Shown here: piece by piece, positions 32,476 through 44,620 of the stretch | Position numbering within the stretch: position 1 is the stretch's first letter | Layout: each line of letters begins with the position of its first letter | Assembly (NCBI RefSeq): GCF_014905175.1 | Contig: NC_057790.1 | Coordinates: forward strand, 3,348,001-3,412,000 | Length of the DNA stretch: 64,000 bases | From: Aphidius gifuensis | Taxonomy: Eukaryota > Arthropoda > Insecta > Hymenoptera > Braconidae | Reading direction: 5' to 3' | Notes under the pieces: model-generated | The model's database searches: none | What the model saw: the letters and a program-made list of their open reading frames with translations, nothing else | What the model was told of the DNA's origin: nothing | Program-made: the position numbers and the translations under genes

Positions 32476-34919
32476 TATATTTTTTTTTTCTTAAATAGAT
32501 CTTTGAATAAAGCAGTTCAAAGTTGATTTTTTTGTAGAGTAATATAGTTAAGCTATATATATACATGACCACTAGAAATATATATATTGTGCAAACAGAT
32601 TTTGCATGCAGGGAGCATCATCAAGTAAACAAAGCAAAATGACCAGCCCTAAATATAGTCCCAGTCATAATGACAATGCATATCACGTTACCCTTTATTT
32701 TAATTTATTCTTTTTTTTTTTTTTTTTTTACATGGGAATGTAATAATTTTTTTTTTCATTGCAAAATGAAGACCATTTTTCTACCTGCCTCAATATATGA
32801 TTGGTCTTACACCCTCCCCTATTAAACTGTTGTATATTTCTTGAATTTATTTTTATTTATTATTTTTACAACTAAAAAATTTTATATTTTTTAATATTAT
32901 ATATATTTTATTGACGCGTATGTAGCTGCATATATTTGGACAGTTAATATTGCGTGTTTTTAGCGACAATAGTAGTCGGTTGTAACCCCATAAATGTATT
33001 ACACAATTTTCTTTGACCCATTTGTTGTGAAAAATAAAAATAATTATATGTAGATGAAAAAAATAAAAAATAAAAAATAGGATAACACACGCATGATATC
33101 GAAAACCTGCAATTTTATCATATGAGAATGTCAATTTAAATTTTCAAGGCAAGTCGGGAATTCTAAAATTATATATAAATGTTTAATTTTATATACAAGA
33201 CAAACATATTGTGAGTGAATATAATCGTAAAAATAAAAAATGTACAATGTATTGGTAATAATAATTTAATAACAGTTGGAAAATCAATATGCAACAAAAA
33301 AAAAATACAAGTACATTATTATTTTGTGTCGTATATCATTGAAAATATTACATTTTTAATACACAAATATTTTACTCAGCACTCTCGTGTCGCTCAGTTG
33401 ATGATTTAGTTTTTTTTTTCAAATATATTTTTGGGCCTTCTTCATCTCCCATCATCATCATCATCATATACTTGGACAAAATTCTTGACTCTCTCGTAGC
33501 CCAGAATTCCACGCGTTAGTTTGATGAGCCTGTTCACTCTGTTCTCGGCACCTTTTATTTTTATATACCACAGTTATTTAATTTTTTTGAATTTTTTTTT
33601 CGTCTTCGCAAGTTCAGGAGAGATATTGCTGAATCGTTTGCCAGCTACTGAATCTTCACTGGTTAACTCTTTTGTGTATAATATTTCTCGTGTTGTTTCT
33701 TGAGACATTTGAAAACGCCCAAGTTCTCTCTTCAACTCTCGCAACATTTTATTTTATTTTTTATCTCTCAACCTCTTATTCTGTCTATCGTCATTTTAAA
33801 AGTGGCCCTTCTTCACTGAAGAATGCAACTCATACCAATGAATGCCATTTGAGTTTGCAAACGTTTTGAAGAAACTCATAAAACCAAATGGATAGACTAT
33901 CCCTTTTCATCGTATATATATATTTCTAGTTTTTGATTTATTTTTATACATTTTTTTATTTTTACCTTCTCACTTTTGTTCATCATTCCACAGGTTATAT
34001 TCCATTCTCTTCGCATACTTGTGTATTTTAAAAAAAAAAATTATATATCTTATTTTATTTCATTTTATATGGTTTATTTTATTTTTTTTTTTTGCTGCAA
34101 ATATTGTATATAAACTCACTGACTTTTGCGTATATGATGTTCCACTTCATAACCTTTAGCATACATACACTCACAATGGCCACATAATAAGCAAACTATC
34201 TTGTCTTTATTTTTTACACATTTTTGAGATTTGCATTTTTAAAATATCTCAGTTTACAGATCGTTCCATGGGCCCTTTTATTGTCTGTATAATATACAAA
34301 TACACACATACAATTTTCTATGACTTTTAACTGTCGACAAATAGTAATAATAATAACAATAATAAATGAAAAAGATAAAAAAACTACAACTAGAGAATAA
34401 AAAGAAATAAAATTGCACTAGTATATAATAATACTGTACAGTCGTTAAACACATTTCACAGATCGGTTGAAAATTTATTGTAATTTTCCGGAGCAATTCT
34501 CAGTCGAGTTATTGATGGTTTTCATTCCTCGAATAATGTTTGCATGCATTCTTTATAAGATTTTTTTTATTTTATTTTTTTATTCTTACCTTTTTACTAT
34601 AAATTTATATTTATATTATATATATCAATGTGTGTGTGTGTGTCTCCAAAGAAGAGGCAAACACAGGACAAAGACGATGGACGAAAAAGTCTTTTCTTTC
34701 CAAGTTTTTCTTTCATTATATTCTCAATTCTTTTTATTTTTTCTTGCGTTACTTTTTTTTTTTATTTTTTTTTTATTTCCATTTGCGTCTCTTTATTCCT
34801 GTGAACAGAAAGCCCAGTCATGAGTCGGCACTTGGAAAACGATGAGACGAAAAAAAAAAAAATAAATAAATAGGGATGAAAAAATAAATGCACCAAAAAA
34901 TTTAGTGTTGAAGTAACTT
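32476..34919. other. A+T-rich non-coding DNA
   Basis: Long poly-T at about 32711-32729, a CAT repeat at about 33452-33467, a (TG)n tract at about 34628-34642, and mixed patches at 32615-32690, 33480-33720 and 33780-33900. No gene, RNA or clear element. Confidence 0.6.
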
Positions 34920-35720
34920 TACGAGTTTTATCCACCCTCAGTCAGCAACATCATCAGCATTGAGGACACCTGGTCGAAGGCCATTCGATCAATTTATATA
35001 ACCGTGACGAGGAGGAAAACTAGAAACTATGTAGCTAAAACTAAAAAGATACAATTTTCTTGATGCAAGACAGAGGAAGTAGAAAATTCTTTTCTATATT
35101 TTTTTTTTACTATCCCTCCCTCCTTGTGCAGGTTTCCATTCATACTCAGTGAATCTCACTCCCACTCACGTTTTGGCCCACCACGCTTGTCCTTCTAGGA
35201 TACGACCAAGTACCTTGACCTACCCCTCGGTCATCGTAAAAATCCCCAGAATGAAAAAAAAAAAAGGAAAAAGGAAAAGGAAAAAAAAAAAAAAACAGAA
35301 ACCAAAAGAATAGAAGTTGTACATAAAAGCTGTGAAGAAAAAAAATATATATATTTCGTGAAAACAATTGGAAAATTTGCACAAAGTGTCTTTTTAAAAT
35401 CTTTTGGAGTTTTTTTTTTTTGGGAGACAAAAGAGGATACGGAGTCGGCGAAAGTATATAGTGAGAAAAGGGGATGATGGGAAAAATAAAATTTAGGGAG
35501 ATGGCTGACACGTAGCTTTGAAAGACGCGGTGGAGGCAGAGGCAGCTTGGAGACGAATCGTTTCCGATAGAAGGACAGCCTTGTATTTTCCAGGGTTTAT
35601 TTAAAAAAAAAAAAAATTGTTAAGACAAAATACTCTCTAGCAAGTCTCTTTGCATCAGTATTCCAAGGGTAAGTTGACTCGCGATCTTGATGGTCCCATA
35701 CGAAACTCTTTTTATTTTTT
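34920..35720. other. Alternating mixed islands and homopolymers
   Basis: Mixed islands at 34920-35010, 35120-35260 and 35495-35720, separated by A-rich sequence. TTCCAAGG/GTAAGTTG at 35661-35676 is a strong plus-strand donor, with CTCTCTAG and GCATCAG as possible acceptors 20-40 bp upstream, so a very short exon is conceivable. No protein signal. Confidence 0.3.
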
Positions 35721-36419
35721 TCTTATACCTCATACTGACGTGTTCCATAAAAAATGTCAAGAGACAAAAAAAAAAATATAAATGTTTAAAATGAAAAAAA
35801 GGAAAATAATAATAATAATAATGATAAAAAGTGAAGCTTATTAAAAAAGGGACTTTAACTGGAATGCGTTAGAGGTACAACCCTCTTCTTCACTTTGAGA
35901 TAAATTTTTTTTTTATAAATAGGGGAGTTTTCAGAACGAAGAAAAAAAAAATTACATACGTGCCTGTGTTTGACATCTTCTGAAAATATTATTTTTTTTT
36001 TTTTTAAATGAATAATAATAATATTTTTAATATTTATCGGCTTCATCATAGATATATGTTAATAATTTGGGTTTCATATTATGAAAATTATTCATTAATA
36101 ATTATCCATCAATAGATTTGGCAAGCAAAAATCAAATGCATCTATTAAGAAGAGTTAAATCAATTTATTAATTAATTTTTGTAAGAAAAACATTATTTAT
36201 TGTCATTTTGGAGGGTTGGCAAATTTGGATACAAGTTTTTACAAATTCAAGAGAATCCTATTCCATCCATCCTGAGCACTTCTGACTGGTTTTTGAAAAA
36301 AAGTCACTCTAACTCTCAATTTGTTGTTTACAAGATTTGTTGATAGATTAGGTTTATATAAATTTTTATAAATTAAAACGCTTCTAATTAGCCTAGCAAA
36401 AATTTTTTTGGACGATGCA
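35721..36419. other. A+T-rich non-coding DNA
   Basis: An AATAAT tract at about 35806-35822 and poly-A/T. The mixed composition rises after 36230. Nothing else is seen. Confidence 0.6.
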
Positions 36420-36800
36420 TGGTTACAAGTTCAAAGAGGCTTTTTGTTATCACAAGGATAACATTTTTCGATATGTCCGGTGGGAGTAGCTCGTGCGAAC
36501 GACGAGTGAGCCAAGATTACCGGGCAAAAAAGATATTCGGGAAGTTCCGGCCTCCGGTATACATATAGTGGTAGTAAGTACGATGCTCAGTACTATATGC
36601 GCCAACAACAGTATAATATAAAGAGAGAGTTAGATAGGAGAGAGAGAAAGAGAGAAAAAGATACTTCCTACCACCCGCAGTCTCCTCCAGAAGATCGCGA
36701 GTTTGTATTTTTACTTTTTTCATTTTTTACTACTCCAGCCGATCTTGGTGTCCAACAGCTAAAGTATCAAGACGTTGAGGAGGACTCGTGGTGATACACA
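36420..36800. promoter_or_regulatory. Upstream regulatory-like region with GAGA tract
   Basis: Mixed composition with GTCCGGTGGGAG, CCGGCCTCCGG-like symmetry (TTCCGGCCTCCGG), CATATAGT (36562-36569) and ACTATATG (36592-36599) as an inverted pair, and a GAGAGAGTTAGATAGGAGAG region at about 36622-36660, rich in GAGAG motifs of the kind bound by GAGA factor in insects. It precedes the CpG-rich block by about 150 bp. Confidence 0.35.
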
Positions 36801-36939
36801 TATACACGCATTTTTCAAGTAGTGGGGAAAATTACAAATACATGTTGTCGCTATTAAAGCTTATCCCACTCCGTTTTGTAATTTCAAAGACTGGGGAAAA
36901 AAAAAAGAGAAAAAAACAAAAAAAATAATATATATATAT

Positions 36940-37275
36940 TTAAACATTTGCGCGCCATATAAGCCCCACCTATCGGCAGTTTTAAGTAACGCCCACAAAT
37001 TCCCACTCTTTAAATGTAAAATGTTCGTTGCTTGAGCGCATGGTTGTATTGTAGTGGGGGAACATTGGTGTTTGACTGGAGGGGTAGAATGCTCATTGCG
37101 GAGGGGCGGGGAGCAGACAGTTCGGCAGCGCGACCCGACGTGGGCACTTCGCTGTCCGGCTTTTCTTCATTAAAATATACTCCGTATATATCCGTGACGT
37201 ATCGTGGCCCGCGGTAACACGAGAGTAATAACGCGCGCGTCCAGGCCACCGGTGTTTGATACTGTCTTTCATAAA
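36940..37275 (+). promoter_or_regulatory. CpG-rich promoter-like block
   Basis: By eye the most G+C-rich extended stretch of the window. Key parts are CGCGCCATATAAG, ACGCCCAC, GGAGGGGCGGGG (Sp1/KLF-type box, about 37100-37112), GACAGTTCGGCAGCGCGACCC, CCGTGACG, and ACGCGCGCGTCC. After it the sequence becomes A+T-rich again, and the next strong plus-strand donor preceded by an ATG is at 38544. I infer a TATA-less CpG promoter with a long leader; the orientation rests on that downstream exon. Confidence 0.4.
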
Positions 37276-38534
37276 AAAATATATATATTTTCAAAATACG
37301 ACATAAATACACCAATATTTAATTAATTAATGTTTACAAATATATATAAATAGTTAAAATAACTAAAAATAATTTTTATTTTTTGTTTTTATTTCTAATA
37401 AACTCAGTTGAAAACAAAAAAAAATTGTGCATCGATATTTATACGTTAATAATACAACATCAACAAAACAGTGTGAATTATCAAAAAAGAAAAACAAGTT
37501 TATTTTCAATTATTTATTTATCTGTTTATTTTATTTATTTATTATTTCTTCAGTTGACGTATTAATAAATTAATAAACTCAGTCTAATTCGTGAAAATTA
37601 ATTAACTGAAATAAGGAGAAAAAAAATTATCACAAAGTCAAATTGACTAAAAGTGCGTGGTGTTATATTTGTTTATTTATTTTCTTTTAAAGAAAAAACA
37701 AATATTTATAAAATAAAAGTGAGCTCCGATTTTTAAAATTTATTATTTTAATTATTTGCATTATGATTTATATATAATTTATTAATTTTTATTTGTATTT
37801 TTAATATTTTTTTTAACGTTCAATTTGAACGTTGCTTCATTTTTTATTTTTTATAATTATCATTTTATTTATTATTGATGTGATATATACTCACACCTTG
37901 TGGTTAAACCAATTTTTATTTGGAAAAATAATAATCAAGGTGTTTTCATTGTTTCATTATTTTTTTCATTAATTTTATTTTTCGAAGAAAAAAAATTAAC
38001 TTTTTTGTTTTTATAAAAAGAAAAAAAAAAAAAAACAAAGTGCATCTTCTTTTTTTTTTTTTTGTTGAAAATCTTTGACGAAATAAAAAATCATTATCAC
38101 ATCATCATCATCATCACCCCTTGCCTTGATCTTATGGTTCCTATTTAATCAACAATTATAAAAATTAATTTACAAAAAAAAAAGATAAAAAAAATATAAC
38201 AACGAAAATAATTAAATAAAAAATTCTGATGGAATTAAAAATGTTTTCATCGTTTAATATTAATTGGTGATCATTAAAATTATCGGATAATACTCAGCAC
38301 ATCAACAAGGACTGTGTGTTGGTTTATTAAATTATATTTTTTTCATTATTTCAAAATAAATAATTTTCATTGTTGTTAAATCCTCAAGTGTAAGAACTCG
38401 AGGAGGTGCGTGATAAATTAAAAAATCCAAATGGAAATTTAATTAAAAGAAAAATTTAGTACAGTGATTACTTGAATAATTTATAACAAAAAAGTGCAAT
38501 CACTGGCTACAAGGAAACTGGAAGCTTACGGGAT
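37276..38534 (+). other. Putative long 5' leader (A+T-rich)
   Basis: If transcription starts in the CpG-rich block, this 1.26-kb stretch would be untranslated leader of the exon ending at 38544. It contains a perfect octamer ATTTGCAT (37754-37761), an inverted TTCAATTTGAA near 37819, and many short upstream ATGs. Long A+T-rich leaders with uORFs are typical of insect developmental genes, but nothing here proves transcription. Confidence 0.2.
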
Positions 38535-38544
38535 ATGAACCCAG
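38535..38544 (+). CDS. Candidate start exon ATGAACCCAG then donor
   Basis: ATG AAC CCA G / GTATGTGAAG: a start codon (G at -3) whose frame reaches a strong CAG/GTATGT donor after ten bases (phase 1). It follows a mixed stretch TGGCTACAAGGAAACTGGAAG that differs from the surrounding homopolymers. MNP alone does not identify a family. Its position downstream of the best promoter-like block raises its credibility. Confidence 0.25.
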
Positions 38545-40919
38545 GTATGTGAAGTGTCAAAAAAAAAAAAAAAAAGAATATCAAAAAAATTTAAAAAAAA
38601 AAAAACTGTGCGTGATTATCATAGTGTATAAGTTTTTTTTTTAAATTCAATATGTGATTAAATCGAATCATCAAAAATAGTTTAATTGATAAAAAAATAT
38701 TTTATTCCAACTGAGTTCATCGACATTACGAGTGTGTTAGAAAAAATAATACATATAAAATTTTTCGAGTAAAATTATTTGGCCTGTTAACATTCGTGAA
38801 AGAAAATCAGAGTACGTTTTTTTTTTTTTTTTTTAATTATTTAAAATAACGTTTGAAAATAAAATAAAAAAGAAAATGTGTGGTACCCCCTTTGCTGCCC
38901 CCCTCTGCAAAAGTCATGAAACGCGTGCGGCATGTCAGATTTTGATCTGAATGAGATAAGAAAAACCGGTAGTCTCTCTCTCTTGAATTTTATTTTTATT
39001 TTGCCCTCGTGTAGCACGTGATATTGCGTACTGATTAAACAAACAGCTTATTGTTTACAAACTTACTCTCAAACAAAAGTGTTAACTAATAATATTGAAA
39101 AAATAAATTGAATAAATATATTAAACAATTGTTTAAAACATATTTATAGAATTTATTTTTATACACAAGAGATATGAGAATGTGTGATTCATTGCGAATG
39201 CCGGTTTTAGAATTTTTATCATCATCGTACTTGTGTGTGATATCTTGATGATATACCTTCTTGGTGAGAAAGATAGACTGCCATTTCATTCATTGACACG
39301 ACGATAAAATAAAAATTATGAAAATTTAATGTCCAAGTATAATAAACCTTGTCAAATAATTAGAATATTTGCGTTAAATTTAAAAATAAAAACAATAATT
39401 AGTATAAAATACATATATAAATGTGTGATATTTCTTTTTATTATTTATTTTTTCATTAACAAATATAATTAAAGTGTTTGAGATAATTTTTTTTTTTTAT
39501 TATTTATTTTAACGTTGTATGTTCTCTTTTTTTTTTTTATGGATTTTTACATTGAGCTAATTTTTAAGACAAACTTTGTCACGGTTACTTCATTTACTGT
39601 TCGCTTATATTTCATAATCTAAAACACGAGTACTAACTTTTTAAATAAATTTTAACGTTATTTTATGAATTTTTAATATTGCTGATATCATTAACGCTAC
39701 ATGTTTAAAATTGTCTAATAAATTGTCCTTGAAATTTTTATATTTTTAAAAAAATATAATTATAATTATTATTGATTTTTAAATTTGACAGTATGTGGAA
39801 AATTATATTTATCCGGTATCTCAAACACGCGCTACTGTATTTGTAAAAATAAATAATTTTTAATACCACACGCTTTTTTTTTTTTTTGCAAATTTTATAT
39901 ACTCCGACACAAAAGTTTTCGTCCGTCGGATGCTTGCGTTGAAGTCTCCATGTCACGCAATGTGTACATTTGCTGTTTAATAAAAATCTTTTTATTTTTT
40001 TTTTCTTTTAAACCAAGTTGACTTATACCCGCAACTACTGGTTAAAATATCAGTTCCTTTATTCATTGTGTTGTAGAAAATTTCTCAGTATAGAGATATA
40101 CAAGAAAAAAACCACTGAGATACAAAAATAAAAAAAATAAATAAATGTAAATAAAAATATGCAAGCCACGAGACACGTAGTTTTTTGTGTTGTGTACCCC
40201 TTTGTGTAAATAATATTTATTCGTGACTATTCAAGTTGAGAATAAAATAATTTATATATGGCGCGTGCGATATTACATCAAATATATTTAGTAATTGTGT
40301 TACTCAAAAATTAAAATACACGCGCTTAAATAATGAAAATATAAAAATCACAAGAAAAAAATTATACAGTCAAATGATATAGACAAGAAATTATAAGAAG
40401 GGTTTTTTTTCTCTGTATAGTGGACTATGATTTTGACAATTCAAAGATCGTGTGGCTTATATGAATAAATGGCAAAATTAAATACATAAATAAATAGCAA
40501 GTAGCAGTATTGTGTCAACATCAATGCACATTATTATTATAATAAATAATATACAAAAAATTACTTGACAAGTGTCTAGAAATAAATAAAAAATATCTCT
40601 TTATCTCTAATTTTAGTCATCTTTTAAATATATATCCAAAAAAAAAAAATATATAATCGTAGACGTGTTTTTTTTATTATTGTTGATCGTATCATTCGTG
40701 TGAATGGACAAAAAAAAATTTCAGACTTAATCGTTCTTGTGATACATAACGATTGATAGTCACGAAATATGGTGAATAATTTGAGACAGGTTTATAACGT
40801 AAAATTAACCACGATGTTAATTCTATGTAAAAAAAAAAACCAAATGAATTTTTATTTATTTATTATTTTTTTTGGGTTCTTGGTGATTATCTGTAAAATA
40901 TATTTGAAATTATAAAAAA
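38545..40919. other. A+T-rich non-coding DNA
   Basis: One mixed patch at 38875-38975 (GGTACCCCC, CCCCCCTCTGC, ACGCGTGCGGC, CAGATTTTGATCTG). The rest is low-complexity. Minus frames 39086-39289 and 39738-39956 have no signature. Confidence 0.55.
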
Positions 40920-40985
40920 AATAACATTATCAGTGATAGAGAGAGTGAGAGAGGGCGAGACTGATCGTGTCATTTGGTGTAAAGA

Positions 40986-40999
40986 ATGAATACCACCGG
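40986..40999 (+). CDS. Candidate start exon ATGAATACCACCGG then donor
   Basis: ATG AAT ACC ACC GG / GTATGTGAG (phase 2), A at -3, preceded by a GAGAGAGTGAGAGAGGGCGAG tract at about 40937-40960. It resembles the 38535 exon in having MN- followed by GTATGTGA. The phases differ (2 against 1), so they cannot share one downstream acceptor in one frame. Chance remains likely. Confidence 0.15.
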
Positions 41000-41569
41000 G
41001 TATGTGAGTGTTTTTATGTTGACACAATGCTGTTTATTATCATAATCTATTATTGAGGTTCACACAAACGCACGCGTGCTTTACTTAAACATTTTGCTTA
41101 ATTTTTTTTTTTTTTTTTCATCATCAAAGACTATCTTTAATGCTTCCTGTCATTTTTACTAGACCTTATACTTGAACTTATAATATTGAGTAATATTTTT
41201 ATTACTTTGCAACTAAACTTTCCAAACAATTTGGTTTTTCTTTTTTTTCTATTTACTTGTCATTATTATTACAATAACAATATAAAATTAATTTCCATAA
41301 TATTGAATTTATATGTATATTTATTTAAGAAATTATATTTAAAATATAAAAATAACAAAATAAAACGTGACTTGACTAGAAAAATATATGAAAATTAAAA
41401 ACAAATAAAATACTCCAAAATTTATATTTCATCATATTTATTTTGAATAATAATTTTACTTATATTTTTTTAAAATTAAATATAAATATTTTTATCAAGT
41501 AATAATTATTATGATATTAAAATTTTTTTGTGTGTGTGTTTATAAATTTTTTCAAAGTGAAGATATATA
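41000..41569. other. A+T-rich non-coding DNA
   Basis: Poly-T at about 41102-41119 and ATT-rich sequence; nothing recognised. Confidence 0.6.
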
Positions 41570-42345
41570 ACCGAGTAATTTTAAATTGCAATGAGAGGGA
41601 CATGAAGAGGTCGATGAGAGAGGAATGAACGTTTGCTTGCGCGTGAATTGCTATAAAACTTTGACTATCTTTTACTTTACCCCTTCTTTATAAACAGTAT
41701 AAATATATATATATATTTTCCCTCTTGCATTTCTTTACTCCGCCCTCTTTAACATCGTGGTAAAACTCTTGGGATCGTAAAGATTGACTTTGTCGTTTGA
41801 AACTGGTTTACTTCCACTCTGAACATATACTCAAACGACAACCAAAGTCAACGACATCCGATATACCGGTGCGTGTATTAAACTACTCTCTCGTCTTTAT
41901 TCTGTCGTCGTTGTTGTGTTGACGTTAAATTTATATTCTGCTCCAACTTTATCATCATCAAAAATTATCAAAACTTGCATATATTCTCATTTGAAAATTG
42001 TGTGCAGTTATTTATAAAAATTCGTAGAAAAATATTATCAATGACAATATTACATTTACAAGAAAAAATATATATATTGTTGCTTTTAATTTTTTAATTT
42101 ATTCATTTGCATATTTACAGAAAATTTTTTTTATGAACATAGCTGTTTAGAGTCACCAATGTGTATAATATGTACAGATAAAATATAAGTAAAATAAGGG
42201 ATTGCTTTTTGACCCGGTCTTTTATACAACAACATACGCATGTTACGTATTCCGGGTTCGACCGGTCGTACATATTATTTACCTCTCTCCCTCGTAAATC
42301 TATCTCTTGATATATCCCGCTGATCGTATTGTCATGGTATTAGCT
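41570..42345. promoter_or_regulatory. Mixed-composition region with several hairpins
   Basis: Mixed patches at 41570-41660, 41740-41950 and 42205-42345, separated by A+T. It holds the hairpin 41784-41851, an ACCCGG...CCGGGT stem (42212-42217 with 42252-42257) enclosing ATACG/CGTAT, GACCGGTC (42260-42267), and ATGGTA/TACCAT (42334-42350). The density of non-AT inverted repeats is high compared with the window in general. Confidence 0.35.
41784..41851 (+). ncRNA. 68-nt hairpin, microRNA-precursor-like
   Basis: TTGACTTTG then TCGTTTGA (41784-41800) pairs with TCAAACGA, a 4-nt bulge CAAC, and CAAAGTCAA (41831-41851): 17 Watson-Crick pairs with a single bulge. The 30-nt loop can add a GTTT/GAAC inner stem. 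Size, stem length and single bulge fit an insect microRNA precursor better than any other element here. I recognise neither arm as a known microRNA, and basal pairing below the stem is absent. The minus-strand transcript would fold equally well. Confidence 0.4.
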
Positions 42346-44094
42346 ACCATTGTGATATCTCAAATATCCAAATACACGTTAATATGTATATGTGTGTATA
42401 TAACATTCATCTAAACATTGTTTAACTATATATAGTCAAAATATATATGCGTATTATAAAGGGCAAATATATATGAAGAATATAAAATAAATATAAATAA
42501 ATATAATAAATCATGATAAATAATCAAAACAAGTTGAATCAATCGTGACAGGTTGAAAACTCATCCGAACTAATTATTGAGGCCAGATGAAATGATGAAC
42601 ATCTGTCACGAGTTTTATATAATTTTAAATTAAAAAAATAGAAATATAACCTAATGTGAATTTTATTAATTATTTTAACATAAATTTTATATTAAATCTT
42701 GATAAAATTAAACGGCATTTTGTTTAATGTTTTTAGAAATAATTTTTTATAATTGACAATAGACCAGAGCATCGTCTTGTTTATTTTTTCTTTTTATTTT
42801 TTTATTTCACAATTATTTATAATAAATTATTTTCAATATAACATTAATTATTTATTTATAAATAATTTTACATTTTAATTTGGTTAAATATATGATACAG
42901 ACAATTTTTAAATTAGGTTATTTGAAAAATATATATATTTTTATATAATGTAATTCGTTATTGTATAATTTGAAAAAAAAATAGAAAAAAAATCATCAAG
43001 TTATTCCAGCTATTGGCTGTACTTGTAAAGTGCTCGTTTAGTAATGACAGTCAATCGTTGAATATATTTATGTACATGTATAAATATATATATATAATTA
43101 TTTTCCGTTCAATGCTCCGCAAAACCGCAGACAGATCTATGGTCTTTCCGTCGCGCGACAACGAAAAATTCCATCTCGTCGCCCTCGTGACTTATGTGTT
43201 ATATTCCTCAATGCTTTTATATACATAACCAAAGAACATTCTGATTGCCATTTAGTTCTCCCTCTTTTACGCCATCATCTAGACCACGAAACCATATAAG
43301 TCTATAAAATCAATCAAAAAAAAAATATATACAAACACAATGTCATAAATTTTTACTCAATTTTATTTATTTATTATTTTCATATATTTTAATTGTAAAA
43401 ATTTATTATTTTTTATAAATATACAATTGACATATGCCTGAGATAGTTGCTGTGTGTATAACATGATGTATATGTTTGTGTAAATCAATGATCATTGCAA
43501 ATACAGTAGCTAAAATCACGACAATCTATACTGGACAGGATTATTTTTTTAAACTTTGTTATTCTCGCGATTGGAGTTGTTTAACAACGTGAAACTTTAG
43601 TGAATTCACCATCACAAATATCCAAACAGTAGTATCATATATATGTATGTATTTAAGTTGGCCTAATGAATGCCCAAGAGCATCAACCAGACAGATACAC
43701 GTTCGGTCAAATTAATCCGTCTGACTAACGAATCAACTTATTTGAATATCCTCAATGTTTTTTTCTTCTTTTCATTTTTAAATGATTTTTTTTTTTTCTT
43801 TTCTTTTCCATTTTTTTTTTTTTTTCTTATTACTGTCGTGTCTTCTCTTCACCTGCCCGCGAGCTGGCTCTCACACTCTCACAGTCATTTCTTTCTCTAG
43901 CTTCTATGATTTTAATCTCAACTAATCCCTCGTCCCTGATGTTTCGTGCTCATAATCTTTTTTTTTTTTTCTCATTTTTATTTTATAAAATTTTTAAGAA
44001 AAAAACAAATATATTTATTATTATTTTCCATCTTGTCGTTTTTATTATTATTATTTTTTTTTTTTAATTTTTTTCTGTCAGTAATATAGTATAT
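42346..44094. other. A+T-rich non-coding DNA
   Basis: Apart from the hairpin above, it has a small island at 43110-43210 (GTCGCGCGAC palindrome, CGTCGCCCTCGTGAC) and a CT-rich stretch at 43830-43950. Poly-T at 43785-43825. No gene. Confidence 0.55.
42543..42611 (+). ncRNA. 69-nt imperfect hairpin
   Basis: TCGTGACAG (42543-42551) is perfectly complementary to CTGTCACGA (42603-42611). Further in, GTT/AAC and TCATC/GATGA can pair, leaving a 20-nt loop that contains TAATTA. Precursor-like size but a weak middle stem. Confidence 0.25.
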
Positions 44095-44620
44095 AGAGTC
44101 ACATGCGCGCGCATACACATATGATGGGCTATAACCGGCCCCAGTGAAAGACCCAATAGTCCCCGGGACAATGGGTCCTGATTGCGGATTAGGGATTAAA
44201 AGAGACAAAAGACCAAGGTGAGCTACAGTTTCGTAAATAAATAAGAACGCGCAACCCGGCTGTTTTATTCTCTCGTTGTATAATAAACCTTTTTTTTTTT
44301 TTCATCATCATCACTCGTTGTGCTTTATTATCATTATCATTATTTTTACCCTTTTTTTTTTTGCTTTTAATTCTCACTCAACCGTTTGTGAGTATAACGC
44401 GCGTATGGCTGTACGGGTGGCGCGTAAGACTCACTGACGCCAAGATATTTTAATTGATAAGGATTTAGCCGTCGATGAATTATGGCCCAGGATGAAAAAG
44501 AAAGAGAGAGAGGAAAGGGGTAAATAACATTGTACTCTTGGCACTCGAGTTCGGTGGGTGGTTCAGGGGATCACCGGAAAAATAATGTGAACTGGCAATA
44601 TTGGGAGGGAATGTTATTCT
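44095..44620. promoter_or_regulatory. Cluster of G+C-enriched palindromic elements with tandem GGATTA sites
   Basis: Within 500 bp are ATGCGCGCGCAT (44103-44114, perfect 12-bp palindrome, Z-DNA-prone); the compound palindrome GACCCA-GTCCC-c-GGGAC-TGGGTC (44150-44177); GGATTA twice (44186-44191, 44193-44198), the known Bicoid/Otx-type site; the hairpin 44388-44434; and TTCGGTG (44550-44556) with CACCGGAA (44572-44579). CpG-rich words continue to 44850. This looks like a compact regulatory module; the factors are inferred from motif knowledge only. Confidence 0.45.
44388..44434. repeat. Two-tier perfect hairpin (6 bp + 6 bp, CpG-rich)
   Basis: GTGAGT (44388-44393), ATA, ACGCGC (44397-44402), 17-nt loop, GCGCGT (44420-44425), AAG, ACTCAC (44429-44434). 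A symmetric 3x3 internal loop separates two perfect stems. The first arm is also a GTGAGT donor-like word. Confidence 0.55.

Noticed and set aside
42205..42275. tRNA-like CCGGGTTCGACCGG
   Set aside because: The TTCGA core resembles a T-loop, but neither a proper T-stem nor D, anticodon and acceptor stems can be formed around it.
43978..44208. Minus frame containing LLIPNPQSGPIVPGTIGSF
   Set aside because: It looks protein-like for about 35 codons, but there is no ATG at its beginning, the sequence is explained by nested palindromes, and it degenerates into Lys/Asn from poly-T. No splice sites bracket it convincingly.
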